Translations under genes and position numbers: made by a program | The notes under the pieces: generated by a model | Told to the model about the DNA's origin: nothing | Seen by the model: the letters and a program-made list of their open reading frames with translations, nothing else | Databases searched by the model: none | Source of the DNA: Clostridia bacterium | GTDB taxonomy: Bacteria; Bacillota; Clostridia; Oscillospirales; Acutalibacteraceae | DNA length: 61,985 bases | Direction: 5' to 3' | Assembly: GCA_017440965.1 (NCBI GenBank) | Contig: JAFSGH010000004.1 | Coordinates: 1 to 61,985, forward strand | In this document: one piece after another, positions 17,201-26,407 of the stretch | How the letters are laid out: every line of letters begins with the position of its first letter | How positions within the stretch are numbered: the first letter of the stretch is position 1

Positions 17201-20200
17201 GTCTCGACCGAAGCCTCAAAAGGGCCTCGGCTTATATTACTGCTGTCTCCTGGACGGGTACTATGTTTGAATATTTCCTGCCCGTTATGTTTCTCGGATG
17301 CAGGGAAAATACCTTTCAGTATGAAGCACTTAAGGTCTGTCTCAGAGAGCAGAAGAGAAGAGCCGCCAAAAAAGGCATTCCCTACGGAATATCCGAGAGC
17401 TGCTTTGCGGCAATAGACAGTGCCTTTAATTACAGATATAAGGCACACGGACTCAGAAGCCTTGCACTTAAAAGAGATGCGGATGAGGAAAGTGTTATTT
17501 CGCCGTATTCTACATTTCTTACGCTTCCTTTCGATAAAAAAAGTGCAATGAAAAATCTTTCAAGGCTTTCGGCTTTACACTGTGAAGGAGTGTACGGCTT
17601 TTATGAGGCGCTTGACTTTACGCCCGAAAGAAATGACGGTGAGGATTACTCCGTTGTTCGATGTTATATGTCGCATCATATCGGTATGAGCATCGTTGCA
17701 ATGGCAAACGCACTTTGCGATAATATATTTGTAAAACGCTTTATGTCGGATATCAGTATGAGCAGTGCGGGAAAGCTGCTTGAGGAAAAGATACCCTCCG
17801 CGTCGCCTGTGCTGAAGACGCCCTCTGACAGAAAAGAAAAACGGACTGAAGGCAGAGAAAAAGCGGATAAAAGAAGTGCTGAGCCTGAAGGAAAGGATGT
17901 TTTTGCATATTCCAACGGAGAACTTTCTTTCTTTTGTGATAAATACGGCAGAAACAAAACTGTTTTTGCGGGTGCTCAGCTTTTTAAGTATTGTGCCGTC
18001 AGTGAGGGAATTTCCGTGGGAATCGATATCGACGCAAGTATAATTCCCCTTTTTCCTTCCTTTGATGAAAATACTGCTCTGAAAAAATATGCACTGACTG
18101 CAAAAAGAAGCATAGGTGACATTGAAATTACAGCCGCGGGGATGGTGCATCCCTCGGAAAACGCACTGCTTATTCCCGTTAAGGTGAAAAACAACGGAGA
18201 AATGAGTAAAAGCATTACTGTTCATTATTATGCCGAGCCCTTTATTTTTCCTCTTTATGAAAGTGACAGGCATCCCGCCTTTTCTGATATGTTTCTTAAA
18301 GTGGATACGGATGATAAGCACAAAAGCATTACCTTTTACAGATGTAATAAGGAGGAGCTTCCTGCAGTTGCCTTTGGCTTTTACGGAAAAAACAAGCTTG
18401 TGTACGGTCTTGACCGTGAAAGGATAATAAAAAGAACAGGGGAAAAAAGCAGTGTATTCTACAGGGATTATTCCTGCCCGGAAAATGCTCCGAGGGGTGT
18501 TTTTCCTGCACTTGCAATGAGCACAAAAATCACTGTTTTACCTTCAAAAAGCACGGAAACGGTATTTATTGCGGCTCCCGGAATAGACAGAGAAAGTGCA
18601 GTCTTTAACCTTCTTTCCGTGAGAAGCAAGGCTCTTCCCGTTATCACTAAGGGAGCGGCGGCAACATTTTTAAGGGATGAACTGACAACAGATGCCGCAA
18701 CAAAGCTGATTGCCGACAGCTTCTTAGGAAAGAAAGCCGATTCTCTGCGGCTTTCTGCTGCCGCCACCATAAAAAACGGCATAAATTCGCTGTGGGAAAC
18801 GGGAGTTTCGGGAGATGTCCCGTTAATTACGGTATTTCCTGAAAAAAACTGTCCTCTTTCTCTTCAAAGAGCATATCTCAGATTGCAAAAACGCCTTCTT
18901 AAAGCCTCTGTCGGCACAGATCTTATCTTTATTTTTGACGGCGGTCCTGATTACGGCTTTACGGGAGAAAGAGATCTCAGAAGACTTATAGCAGAGGAAA
19001 ATATGAATGATCTTCTGTTTAAAAAGGGCGGAATCCATATTTTTTACAGAGATCTTTTGTCTGATGAAAGCTTTGCGGCGCTGCTTGCCTTCTCATCTTG
19101 TATATATCCCGATAACTCGGAAACGACCGCCGTAAGGGAAAGACGGGTGCCCGTTTTTGAAAAAAAGACTCTGCCGCAGGGCGACAGCCGCTTTATAAAC
19201 GGAGGATATCTTATAAATGAAAGACCGTCCGTACCTTGGAGCTTTACTTTGTCAAACAACACCTTCGGCACTCTTGTGACAGATCGCTCTCTCGGATATT
19301 CATGGAGCGGAAATTCCCGACAGAATAAGCTCACGCCGTGGAGCAATGACACTGCTTGCGACCTCACGGGGGAAAGACTTTATATACTCTCAGATGATAA
19401 ATTATACGATGCCGCCGAGGACTGCGCGGTTTATTATTCTCCGTCTGAGATCAAGCATTTGTCAAAGCTTGACGGTGTTATTTCAGAGGTCTGTACGGAG
19501 GTCTCTGAAAAGGGTGCAAAAAAGAGGATAAGCATAACGCTTAAAAATCTGACGGATAAAAAACGGGATATTGAGTTGATCTACTGTGTAAGGCCTGTGC
19601 TCGGTGAGAGTGAGAGATTCTCCGATTTTGTGAAAATAACAAAAACGGATAAGGGAATATTTGCGGAAAATCCGATGAATACCGATTATCCCGGAGTGCT
19701 TTATATAAGCTCCGAAAGGGAAAATGCAAGCTTTTATGAAAATATGAAGAGCTTTACGGGAAATGATGAAAAAAGTCTTATAATATTGCAAAAATTTGTC
19801 CTTGAGCCTAATAAAGAATATAAAAACCGGTTCTTTATGTGCTTTGCTTCAACCGGGTCTGCTGCCGAAAAATTGGCTGAGCATCCGTTTAAGGCAAAGG
19901 TGGGGCTGTCACCGTCCTTCAATACACCTTATCCTGCCCTTAACGAATTCTCTTCATCTCTTTTATATCATCAGGTGAGTGACACAAGGCTTAGGGCAAG
20001 ATGCGGCTTTTATCAGTGCTCGGGTGCCTTCGGCTTCAGAGATCAGCTTCAGGATATCCTGCCTCTTATCGGAAGAGAAAACAGAAGGGTAAGGCAGATG
20101 ATATTTACTGCTGCCGCCGCTCAGTTTCCCGAGGGGGATGTGCTTCATTGGTTTCATAAGCTTCCCGGGAGAAATAAGGGCTGTAAGGGAATAAGGACAA

Positions 20201-21177
20201 AATGCTCCGACGATATGCTGTGGCTGCCGTTTGCGGTATATGAATATGTGACAAAAAGCGGGGATAGGGCAATTCTTGATAAGCTTATCCCCTATAGGAT
20301 CGGAGAGCCGCTCGGTGATGATATGACTGATAATTTTGCAGTTTTCTATCTGTCAAAGGAACGCTCGAGCCTTTATGAGCATTGCCTGAGAGCAATAATA
20401 AGAGCATACAGAACGGGTGAGCACGGTCTTACTCTTATTGGCTCGGGAGACTGGAATGATTCCTTTGATAAGGTCGGAATAAAGGGCAAGGGAGAAAGCG
20501 TGTGGCTTTCTATGTTTCTCGGAAGGGTAGCAAGAGATTTTGCAAAAATTTGCGAATCAAGAAAGGATTATAAAATTCGTGATAAGCTTACGGGTATTTC
20601 CGAAGAGCTGTTTTCGGCAGTGGATTCTGCCTGCTTCAACGGTAAATGGTATATAAGAGGCTTTTATGATGACGGGAGTCCTCTCGGAGATGAGGGAGCA
20701 GACAGCTGCAGTATTGACCTTTTATGTCAGGCATGGGCGTCGCTTTCGGGTATGCCCGATAAAAACAGAGTAAAAACAGCACTTATGTCGGCATATGAAA
20801 GGCTATTTGATGAAAAAAACGGTGTGGTGAAGCTGTTTGCTCCGCCTTTCGGTGAAAACAGCAAAAAAACGGGATATGTAAATCTTTATCCCGAGGGAAT
20901 GAGAGAAAACGGCGGTCAGTATACCCACGCCGCGGTATGGTTCTGCACGGCACTTTTCAGAGAAGGTCTTATCCCTCAGGCAGAAAGAGTGCTGAGTGCT
21001 CTTTTGCCCTCTGTAAAACACCGTGAGGGCAAGGGGGATATCTATAAAAATGAGCCGTATGCTCTCTCGGGAGATGTTTATTCCGCTGAGTTTCACAACG
21101 GAAGAGGCGGCTGGAGTCTTTATACGGGCTCTGCAGGCTGGCTTTTAAGTCTTGCGAAGGAGCTTGACGGTAAATAA
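14230..21177 (+). CDS. Cyclic beta-1,2-glucan synthase-like protein (GT84 plus GH94)
   Basis: 2315 residues, somewhat shorter than rhizobial NdvB/ChvB (about 2800). Membrane helices lie near 219-262, 612-655 and 728-768. The glycosyltransferase domain between them (about 285-600) has YIMALDSDTEL (418-428), SHDILEGALL (about 534) and RWIRGDVQ (570-577). A glucoamylase-like domain (about 860-1180) contains SDSYYDLYMSEARMTSYYEC and YMSHHIGMSIVA. The C-terminal third is GH94: PWSFTLSNNTFGTLVTDRSL (from about 1670), SGDWNDSFDKVG with the catalytic Asp near 2077, and YPEGMRENGGQYTHAAVWF (from 2220). In known members GT84 polymerises UDP-glucose into beta-1,2-glucan and GH94 controls chain length by phosphorolysis. 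GGAAGGA precedes ATG 14230. Product structure in a Gram-positive is unproved. Confidence 0.88.
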   Translation: MTLAAILRRYDRDLRKYCKEQLNQAKMNGSAVWVTDNYRSCSSALKAALGFLSREGEKDLKPLFFMCKDFMSSCGEITDSKITARFSGEKLSIFQCEALIPLLFASSAAIITENADSADEKKISLYIRNLFKLRETDSEFVLYGICAAERYLSGDPQGIYDNMSSDTRRLYRRALAKKAEKSGKGEGELASELLKKAKEKNVHIGELLNINDDKSVRGWLFIAGEWLLALLLSVLVSVILLHDPPFAVFLLLPVYQLIKPLGDLIAARLFSPYTMPSMDEEKLKNLDTLITVSVLLPSASKAQEMFSRLSELYSSNSSEGVKLLLLADMRNSKKPEEASDSADIAAVKRLIDRLNEKHGGGFSVAVRERVFSPTENEYTGYERKRGAISALIKYICDSNAEQFSFIYGDTKGLTGMKYIMALDSDTELSFEVIRSLVAAAEHPLNRPVFSADKKRIISGFGIIAPRVETSVASAEKTFFSRIFTDTVSASYSPVISERYMDMFGRSIFSGKGLINAAAFRDVICDKLDEQYILSHDILEGALLRTAFYPSSELTDSFPSSAEGYFSRLNRWIRGDVQNLRYTVFPLSKKESSPVMPPDGKYQLTDNFRRAVTPAVLMSLMICTCFMSYGSAVTVFLISLSSLLLPRLLPVAVSFCKNGPRVFSSLYFSSEIASVYKDIIRAFLDIGSLPQNAFISLDAVIRSLYRSLVSKKRLLQWTTAEDADKVKRKNILYQGILPFAVALILFSFGFSYHRLVAVLILLFIPLALSNGIHLDNKDKRELSENEKQAITSFAAAAWRFFDENVISLENMLPPDNIQETPVPKRARRTSPTNIGFYLVSVLSACDLSFITPDEMLSRINATLDTVDKLPKYKGLLYNWYDTVRLTVLKPEYVSTVDCGNYLVCLTALKQGLKEYYNILPETENTVSRIENILDASDLSFLYDSKRHLFRIGADAGTGKLSDSYYDLYMSEARMTSYYECAKRHVPVRHWQSLDRSLKRASAYITAVSWTGTMFEYFLPVMFLGCRENTFQYEALKVCLREQKRRAAKKGIPYGISESCFAAIDSAFNYRYKAHGLRSLALKRDADEESVISPYSTFLTLPFDKKSAMKNLSRLSALHCEGVYGFYEALDFTPERNDGEDYSVVRCYMSHHIGMSIVAMANALCDNIFVKRFMSDISMSSAGKLLEEKIPSASPVLKTPSDRKEKRTEGREKADKRSAEPEGKDVFAYSNGELSFFCDKYGRNKTVFAGAQLFKYCAVSEGISVGIDIDASIIPLFPSFDENTALKKYALTAKRSIGDIEITAAGMVHPSENALLIPVKVKNNGEMSKSITVHYYAEPFIFPLYESDRHPAFSDMFLKVDTDDKHKSITFYRCNKEELPAVAFGFYGKNKLVYGLDRERIIKRTGEKSSVFYRDYSCPENAPRGVFPALAMSTKITVLPSKSTETVFIAAPGIDRESAVFNLLSVRSKALPVITKGAAATFLRDELTTDAATKLIADSFLGKKADSLRLSAAATIKNGINSLWETGVSGDVPLITVFPEKNCPLSLQRAYLRLQKRLLKASVGTDLIFIFDGGPDYGFTGERDLRRLIAEENMNDLLFKKGGIHIFYRDLLSDESFAALLAFSSCIYPDNSETTAVRERRVPVFEKKTLPQGDSRFINGGYLINERPSVPWSFTLSNNTFGTLVTDRSLGYSWSGNSRQNKLTPWSNDTACDLTGERLYILSDDKLYDAAEDCAVYYSPSEIKHLSKLDGVISEVCTEVSEKGAKKRISITLKNLTDKKRDIELIYCVRPVLGESERFSDFVKITKTDKGIFAENPMNTDYPGVLYISSERENASFYENMKSFTGNDEKSLIILQKFVLEPNKEYKNRFFMCFASTGSAAEKLAEHPFKAKVGLSPSFNTPYPALNEFSSSLLYHQVSDTRLRARCGFYQCSGAFGFRDQLQDILPLIGRENRRVRQMIFTAAAAQFPEGDVLHWFHKLPGRNKGCKGIRTKCSDDMLWLPFAVYEYVTKSGDRAILDKLIPYRIGEPLGDDMTDNFAVFYLSKERSSLYEHCLRAIIRAYRTGEHGLTLIGSGDWNDSFDKVGIKGKGESVWLSMFLGRVARDFAKICESRKDYKIRDKLTGISEELFSAVDSACFNGKWYIRGFYDDGSPLGDEGADSCSIDLLCQAWASLSGMPDKNRVKTALMSAYERLFDEKNGVVKLFAPPFGENSKKTGYVNLYPEGMRENGGQYTHAAVWFCTALFREGLIPQAERVLSALLPSVKHREGKGDIYKNEPYALSGDVYSAEFHNGRGGWSLYTGSAGWLLSLAKELDGK

Positions 21178-21185
21178 CGGTGTGT

Positions 21186-21215
21186 CTGCCGGCGAAAAGT
21201 TTTTTTTGCCGGCAG
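21186..21215 (+). terminator. Hairpin after the glucan synthase gene
   Basis: CTGCCGGC (21186-21193) pairs with GCCGGCAG (21208-21215). The T-run is in the loop and not after the stem, so it may be a weak or unusual terminator. Confidence 0.45.
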
Positions 21216-21233
21216 TATTAATAATAAAATATA

Positions 21234-21262
21234 TTGCATTTTTCTCTGCACTGTGATATGAT
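21234..21262 (+). promoter_or_regulatory. Promoter for the cytosolic hydrolase and ABC genes
   Basis: TTGCAT at 21234-21239 and TATGAT at 21257-21262, 17 bases apart, 32 bases before the next start codon. Confidence 0.7.
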
Positions 21263-21294
21263 ATCCTAAATAAATATCGAATCGAGGTACTGAT

Positions 21295-22638
21295 ATGTCA
21301 GAAATCAGATATACACCTTGTGTTATCCTTCCCGGCATCGGTCAGTCAAAGGTCGAGCTTACCGACAAAAACGGTGAGAAGATAAAAATGGCGTGGCCTC
21401 TTGATGTTGACGGCGAAGAAGTGATGAATAAGCTCAAGGCACCTCTTATGAAAATGATGCTTTTCAGAAAGGATGCAGGATTTTCGGATAAGGTCGCTTC
21501 AGTAGTGAGAGAAATAGCCGATCCCATTGCCTGCGAAGCCGACGGCAGAATGAAGAATCCTCTCAGGGTAGTGTCCTACCCCTTAAGCCTTGCAGAATGC
21601 ACGGCTGATGAGAAAAGATATATCTACAAGATGGTTCCTCTTCAGATGCTGAGTGAACGCATCGGCGAAGAAAACCTTTATTTCTTTGCATATAATTCTT
21701 TCGGAGATACATATGAAACGGCAAGACAGCTCAGTGATTTTATAGATAATGTCAAGCTTAAAACAGGCAGTGACAAGGTAAATCTTGTTCCCGTAAGCCT
21801 CGGCGGTGCTCTTTCGACGGCTTATTTCGAGCTTTTCCGCCATAAGCACGATGTAAAGAGAGTGATGTATTTTGTTGCCGCTCTCGGCGGAAGCCATCTT
21901 ATAGCGGATATTATGGAAAAGAATCTGAAGCTTGAAAATGCTCTTTCCATGATAGAGATGCTCACAAATAAGAAGACGGCAGAAAGCCTCGGCGGACTTC
22001 TTAAAATGATGCCCGAGGGAGTTTTTGAGAAAACGGCAGAAAAGGCTCTTGACGCTCTCAATGCCGCAGTTCTCGGAAATTCTCTTTCAATGTGGGGTAT
22101 AATCCCTCCCGAGAGATATCCCGCATTGAGAGATATGTACCTTTCGGATAAGGCTCACGGAGTATTAAGAGAAAAGGCAGACCGTTTTTATGAGTTCCGC
22201 CGTAATTTCCCTTCTGTAGTGCGTGAGCTTGAAAATGAAGGCGTTGAATTTTTTGCCGTCTGCGGATACGGACTTCAGCTGCTTGCGGTTGCAGGAAGCG
22301 ATAAGATGTCCTCTGACGGTATAATACACATCTCATCCACCACCCTCGGAGCGCTCAGTGCTCCTCTCGGTGAGACCCTCAGTGAATTTCCTGAGGAAGG
22401 CAGAGTCTGCAATAATACTCAGCATCATCATCTTTCGCCCGATAAGACGGTTGATGCCTCTTACGGACTCTGGCCCGAAAGAACCTGGTATTTCGCTTCG
22501 CAGAGACATGACGATACGGCTTATAACGATAAGGCACTCGGTATAGCCGCCCGTGTTCTTTCTGATGACAGCTTTACAGATATATATTCCGATGCTGAAT
22601 TTCCTCAGTTCGGAGAGCAACAGGATAACAGAAAGTAA
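21295..22638 (+). CDS. Cytosolic LCAT-like alpha/beta hydrolase paralogue
   Basis: 447 residues without a signal peptide or membrane helix. The N-terminus TPCVILPGIGQSKVEL and the elbow LVPVSLGGALS with Ser168 fit an alpha/beta hydrolase. Its C-terminal block (SDGIIHISSTTLGA, GETLSEF, SPDKTVDAS, ERTWYF) lines up with the same region of the secreted protein at 12289, hence the paralogue call. NTQHHHLSPD supplies candidate catalytic histidines. The substrate is unknown. It has its own promoter, GAGGTACTG before ATG 21295, and is followed 12 bases later by the ABC ATPase gene, so the three may form one transcript. Confidence 0.75.
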   Translation: MSEIRYTPCVILPGIGQSKVELTDKNGEKIKMAWPLDVDGEEVMNKLKAPLMKMMLFRKDAGFSDKVASVVREIADPIACEADGRMKNPLRVVSYPLSLAECTADEKRYIYKMVPLQMLSERIGEENLYFFAYNSFGDTYETARQLSDFIDNVKLKTGSDKVNLVPVSLGGALSTAYFELFRHKHDVKRVMYFVAALGGSHLIADIMEKNLKLENALSMIEMLTNKKTAESLGGLLKMMPEGVFEKTAEKALDALNAAVLGNSLSMWGIIPPERYPALRDMYLSDKAHGVLREKADRFYEFRRNFPSVVRELENEGVEFFAVCGYGLQLLAVAGSDKMSSDGIIHISSTTLGALSAPLGETLSEFPEEGRVCNNTQHHHLSPDKTVDASYGLWPERTWYFASQRHDDTAYNDKALGIAARVLSDDSFTDIYSDAEFPQFGEQQDNRK

Positions 22639-22650
22639 GGAGAGAAAAAT

Positions 22651-23472
22651 ATGGCTTTTATTTCCCGCAAAAAGAAATATTCTCCGGAGCCTTTTGAGAC
22701 GGAAGGTATGCCGGCGGATGCAGTTTCCGCTACGGAAGATGCTGAAGCACCCGTAAGAAGAAGCGATTATGCATTCAAGGTCAGAAATCTTACCAAGGAT
22801 TATGACGGAAACATCGTTCTCAATAACATTTCATTTGATATTCCCTCAGGTAAGATAGTCGGTCTTTTAGGTCCCAACGGCTGCGGTAAGACCACTCTTA
22901 TGAAGATCCTTTCGGGACTTATTCACGACTATACGGGTATGGTAAAGGTAGACGGAAGACCTATCGGCATCGGCTCAAAGGCACATGTTGCCTATCTTCC
23001 CGACTGCACCTTTTTCCCTGACAGATTCCGTACAATTGATTGCATCAATTATTACGGCGATTTCTTCAGGGATTTTGACAAGGTGAAGGCTATCGAATTT
23101 GCTTCCCGTTTCGGACTTGACCTCAATCAGAAGGTAAAGACCATGTCAAAGGGTATGAAGGAAAAGCTTCAGCTTCTTGTCGTTATGTCAAGAGAGGCTG
23201 ATATCTATCTTCTTGACGAGCCCTTGGGCGGTGTTGACCCTGCCGCAAGAAGCGTTATCCTTGACATTATTATGAGTAACTACAAGGAGAATGCAACGGT
23301 TGTGCTTTCAACTCATCTTGTCAATGACCTTGAGCACAGTTTTGACCACATTCTTATGCTCGGTCACGGCTCTATCCTTGTTAATACCGGTATCGAAACA
23401 TTACGCTCCACCGGAAAATCAGTAGAAGAAATCTTTAAGGAGGTTATCGGCGATGCTTGGGAAGTTGACTAA
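22651..23472 (+). CDS. ABC transporter ATP-binding protein
   Basis: 273 residues. After a 45-residue charged leader comes the nucleotide-binding domain: YAFKVRNLTKDYDGNIVLNN, Walker A GPNGCGKTT, signature TMSKGMKEKLQLL, Walker B DIYLLDEPLGGVDP and switch His in VVLSTHLVND. The order and spacing match the family that pairs with ABC-2-type permeases for export of peptides or lipids. It overlaps the permease gene by 20 bases, which indicates tight coupling. GGAGAG precedes ATG 22651. Confidence 0.95.
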   Translation: MAFISRKKKYSPEPFETEGMPADAVSATEDAEAPVRRSDYAFKVRNLTKDYDGNIVLNNISFDIPSGKIVGLLGPNGCGKTTLMKILSGLIHDYTGMVKVDGRPIGIGSKAHVAYLPDCTFFPDRFRTIDCINYYGDFFRDFDKVKAIEFASRFGLDLNQKVKTMSKGMKEKLQLLVVMSREADIYLLDEPLGGVDPAARSVILDIIMSNYKENATVVLSTHLVNDLEHSFDHILMLGHGSILVNTGIETLRSTGKSVEEIFKEVIGDAWEVD

Positions 23473-24352
23473 AAATTCATTCAAAGCAAATATGAGCTCA
23501 GTTTCACACGTGTATCTTGCAATGGGTATCATCGGAGTGATAATGCTCGCCCTGCTTTTTATTGACTGGACAAAATGGGGAGATACGGGCATCGGCGTCG
23601 GTCTTCTTACAAAGATATTGGCCTCAAGTGCTCTGTGCCTTACGGCTGCTATCGGTATGATAATGACTCTTACGGGTATTGTTGCCGAATATCAGAGAAA
23701 TATGTTCGGTAATGAAGGACATCTTACAATGACTCTTCCCGTAAGAAGCAGCACGCTCCTTCTTTCAAAGTGGATAGCAGGCTCCTTCTGGGTAATTCTC
23801 AGCTATGTTGTGCTTTGCGTATGTGCCTTCGGCTCATTTATTTATATTGTAAAGCATTCTGTTGATGTAGTTCAGGGCAATGATATGTATTATTCCGTAT
23901 ATGAGCTTGTAATAGAGATGGTCGAGCAGCTTTGCTATTCTGCAGGTATTGCTACCCCCTCAATTGCAGTGCTTCTCAGCCTTGCTTCCATTTATGCATT
24001 TGACGGTGCGATAAGACTCATCGTTTTTGTGCTTCTCATTTATTTTGCAATTACCATATCAAACTGCCGTCCCTTCCATAAGGCAGGCAAATTCGGAAAG
24101 ATACTTTATTTCTTCCTCAGCTTCTTTGCTGTGAGCACCTTCGCAAGTATGATCACAAAGCTTATAAAGATCTATATCATCGTTTCCGAAACAGCCTATA
24201 CCTTTACGCTTTCCGAGGCAGAGGTTGCCGCGGCATGGGATCTCGGCTACGGTGCTTATTCCGTAACAAATCTCTATTGCACCGCTATTGCAGCCGTATT
24301 TATGTTCCTTGTTACCACCGTTCTTATTGACAGAAAGGTCAATGTAAGCTGA
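23453..24352 (+). CDS. ABC transporter permease
   Basis: 299 residues with about six membrane helices (for example VYLAMGIIGVIMLALLF, LCLTAAIGMIMTLTGIVA, FWVILSYVVLCVCAFGSF, IAAVFMFLVTTVLI). It has the layout of an ABC-2-type permease whose partner is the ATPase in the overlapping upstream frame. No substrate can be named from the sequence. The start at 23453 is set by AAGGAGGTT upstream, inside the ATPase gene. Confidence 0.9.
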   Translation: MLGKLTKNSFKANMSSVSHVYLAMGIIGVIMLALLFIDWTKWGDTGIGVGLLTKILASSALCLTAAIGMIMTLTGIVAEYQRNMFGNEGHLTMTLPVRSSTLLLSKWIAGSFWVILSYVVLCVCAFGSFIYIVKHSVDVVQGNDMYYSVYELVIEMVEQLCYSAGIATPSIAVLLSLASIYAFDGAIRLIVFVLLIYFAITISNCRPFHKAGKFGKILYFFLSFFAVSTFASMITKLIKIYIIVSETAYTFTLSEAEVAAAWDLGYGAYSVTNLYCTAIAAVFMFLVTTVLIDRKVNVS

Positions 24353-24392
24353 TAACAGCGTTTTCAGATAATGACGAAAGGGTGTGAGATGT

Positions 24393-24998
24393 GTGGAATT
24401 CAGAATAATAGATATATCAAAGGATCTGATAACAACCGAGCCTTATCCCGGTGATCCTGCACCGGAATTATCCGTGTTTTCCTCCTTTTCCGCAGGCGAC
24501 AGCTGTAATATGGCAAGACTTACGACAACTCTTCATTGCGGCACGCATCTTGATGCTCCCTTGCATTTTATTCCCGGCGGAAAGACCGTGAACAGTGTTC
24601 CGATAGATGCACTTATCGGTGAATGTGCGGTTATCGAGGTGGACACCGAACGGATAACGGGGGATTATGTTGATAAATTCTTTCCGAAAAGTGCCGAACG
24701 CATACTGATAAAAAGCGGAGGAAAGGCATATTTTGATAAAACGGGAGCTGAAGAGCTGAGCTTTATCGGCTGCAGACTCATTGGAACGGATAATAATTCC
24801 GTAGGATGTGCAGAGGACCAGACGGGACCTCACAGGGCGCTTCTCGGCGAAGGAGTTGCGGTGCTTGAAAATCTTGAGCTTAAGGATGTAAGCCCCGGTA
24901 AGTATTTTCTTGCGGCTCTGCCCGTAAAAATTGCAGGTGTTGAAGCCGCTCCCGTAAGAGCCGTTCTTCTGGACGGATATGTGTTCTGGAGTAAATAA
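24393..24998 (+). CDS. Cyclase family protein (kynurenine formamidase-like)
   Basis: About 201 residues, standard for the family. The metal-binding signature HCGTHLDAPLHF is intact, and the strand IIDISKDL at the start and DQTGPHRALLGEGVAVLENL later are typical. Relatives hydrolyse N-formylkynurenine or similar amides and esters using zinc or manganese. With no tryptophan genes nearby the substrate is open. GTG 24393 lies ten bases after AAAGGG; a GTG three codons earlier is too close to it. It follows the permease by 40 bases. Confidence 0.88.
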   Translation: MEFRIIDISKDLITTEPYPGDPAPELSVFSSFSAGDSCNMARLTTTLHCGTHLDAPLHFIPGGKTVNSVPIDALIGECAVIEVDTERITGDYVDKFFPKSAERILIKSGGKAYFDKTGAEELSFIGCRLIGTDNNSVGCAEDQTGPHRALLGEGVAVLENLELKDVSPGKYFLAALPVKIAGVEAAPVRAVLLDGYVFWSK

Positions 24999-25068
24999 TA
25001 TCTGAAAAATGTAAAGGTTTTTACAAATTATTTTCTGCTGTCGGCAGATGTTTGTATATTTTTCTGTA

Positions 25069-25097
25069 TTGATAAATTTTTAACATTATTGTAAAAT
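25069..25097 (+). promoter_or_regulatory. Promoter for the glycolytic cluster
   Basis: TTGATA (25069-25074) and TAAAAT (25092-25097), 17 bases apart, in an AT-rich stretch about 55 bases before pgk. Confidence 0.7.
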
Positions 25098-25150
25098 ATA
25101 CAAGGCAATAAATCCGTAAATCCAAACTTTAATATAAAGGAGTATTTTCA

Positions 25151-26341
25151 ATGAGTTCACTTAACAAAAAGACAGTTGAAGATATCGCTGTCAAAGGCAA
25201 AAAGGTTCTTGTCCGTTGCGATTTCAACGTAAAGATGGAAAACGGTGTTATCACCAGCGACAAGAGGATCGTAGCATCTCTTCCCACTATCAAGTATCTT
25301 CTTGATAACGGTGCAAAGGTTATTCTTTGCTCTCACCTCGGCCGTCCCAAGGGCGAATTCAATCCCGAATTCTCAATGGCTCCCGTAGCTGCCCGTCTTT
25401 CAGAGCTTTTAGGCTTTGAGGTAAAGCTTGCTTCCGATGTTGTAGGCGAAAGTGCTCAGGCACTTGCTGCTGAGGTTAAGGAAGGCGAAGCTATCCTTCT
25501 TGAGAACGTACGTTTTGAGAAGGGCGAGACAAAGAATGATGAGGAGCTTTCAAAGAAGTTTGCAGCTCTTGCTGATATCTTTGTAAACGATGCATTCGGT
25601 TCAGCCCACAGAGCACATTCTTCAACAGCAGGTGTTGCTGATTATCTTCCCTCTGCAGTAGGCTATCTCATTCAGAAGGAGATTCAGTTCATCGGCGGTG
25701 CTCTTGAAAATCCCAAGAGACCTCTCGTTGCTATCCTCGGTGGTGCTAAGGTTTCCGACAAGATCGGCGTTATCGAAAACCTTATCGATAAGTGCGATAC
25801 TCTTATTATCGGCGGCGGTATGGCTTATACATTTATGCGTGCTCTCGGTCACAGCGTTGGTACATCCATCTGTGAAGAGGACAAGGTTGAGCTTGCAAAG
25901 TCCCTTATGGCTAAGGCTGAGGAGAAGGGCGTTAAGTTCCTTATTCCTCAGGATAACCGTGTAGGTAAGGAATATGCTCCCGATACAGAGCATATGCTTG
26001 TAAATTCCGATGAGATCCCCGACGGCTGGATGGGACTTGATATCGGTCCTGCTACAGAAAAGCTCTTTGCAGACGCTGTAAAGGGTGCAGGCACAGTTAT
26101 CTGGAACGGACCTATGGGTGTTTCCGAGTGGGAAAACTTCGCTTCAGGTACTATTGCAGTTGCTAAGGCTGTTGCTGAATCAGGCTCTATCTCCATCATC
26201 GGCGGCGGTGACTCCGCAGCTGCTGTCAAGAAGCTCGGCTTCTCAGACAAGATGAGCCACATCTCCACAGGCGGCGGTGCTTCTCTTGAATATCTTGAGG
26301 GCAAGGTTCTTCCCGGTATCGCTTGCATCGACGAGAAATAA
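25151..26341 (+). CDS. pgk: Phosphoglycerate kinase
   Basis: 396 residues, the normal length. Signature [14 protein letters not shown] near the N-terminus, substrate loop CSHLGRPKG, hinge [16 protein letters not shown], and C-terminal [10 protein letters not shown] and [14 protein letters not shown] nucleotide-binding loops. It transfers phosphate from 1,3-bisphosphoglycerate to ADP in the cytoplasm. AAAGGAG precedes the ATG. It begins the pgk-tpiA-gpmI cluster, separated from tpiA by an attenuator-like hairpin. Its codon choice is strongly biased, as expected for an abundant enzyme. Confidence 0.99.
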   Translation: MSSLNKKTVEDIAVKGKKVLVRCDFNVKMENGVITSDKRIVASLPTIKYLLDNGAKVILCSHLGRPKGEFNPEFSMAPVAARLSELLGFEVKLASDVVGESAQALAAEVKEGEAILLENVRFEKGETKNDEELSKKFAALADIFVNDAFGSAHRAHSSTAGVADYLPSAVGYLIQKEIQFIGGALENPKRPLVAILGGAKVSDKIGVIENLIDKCDTLIIGGGMAYTFMRALGHSVGTSICEEDKVELAKSLMAKAEEKGVKFLIPQDNRVGKEYAPDTEHMLVNSDEIPDGWMGLDIGPATEKLFADAVKGAGTVIWNGPMGVSEWENFASGTIAVAKAVAESGSISIIGGGDSAAAVKKLGFSDKMSHISTGGGASLEYLEGKVLPGIACIDEK

Positions 26342-26356
26342 TCATATAAAATATTA

Positions 26357-26394
26357 CGGTTTACCGGCATTAATTGTCGGTAAGCCGATTTTTT
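26357..26394 (+). terminator. Attenuator-like terminator between pgk and tpiA
   Basis: CGGTTTACCG (26357-26366) pairs with CGGTAAGCCG (26378-26387) and is followed by ATTTTTT, which runs directly into the GGAGGA ribosome site of tpiA. It probably trims the number of transcripts that continue into tpiA. Confidence 0.8.
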
Positions 26395-26407
26395 GGAGGA
26401 TATAATA

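Noticed and set aside
24999-25150. Riboswitch before pgk
   Set aside because: Only a small CTGC/GCAG stem and a normal promoter are seen; no known aptamer motif.
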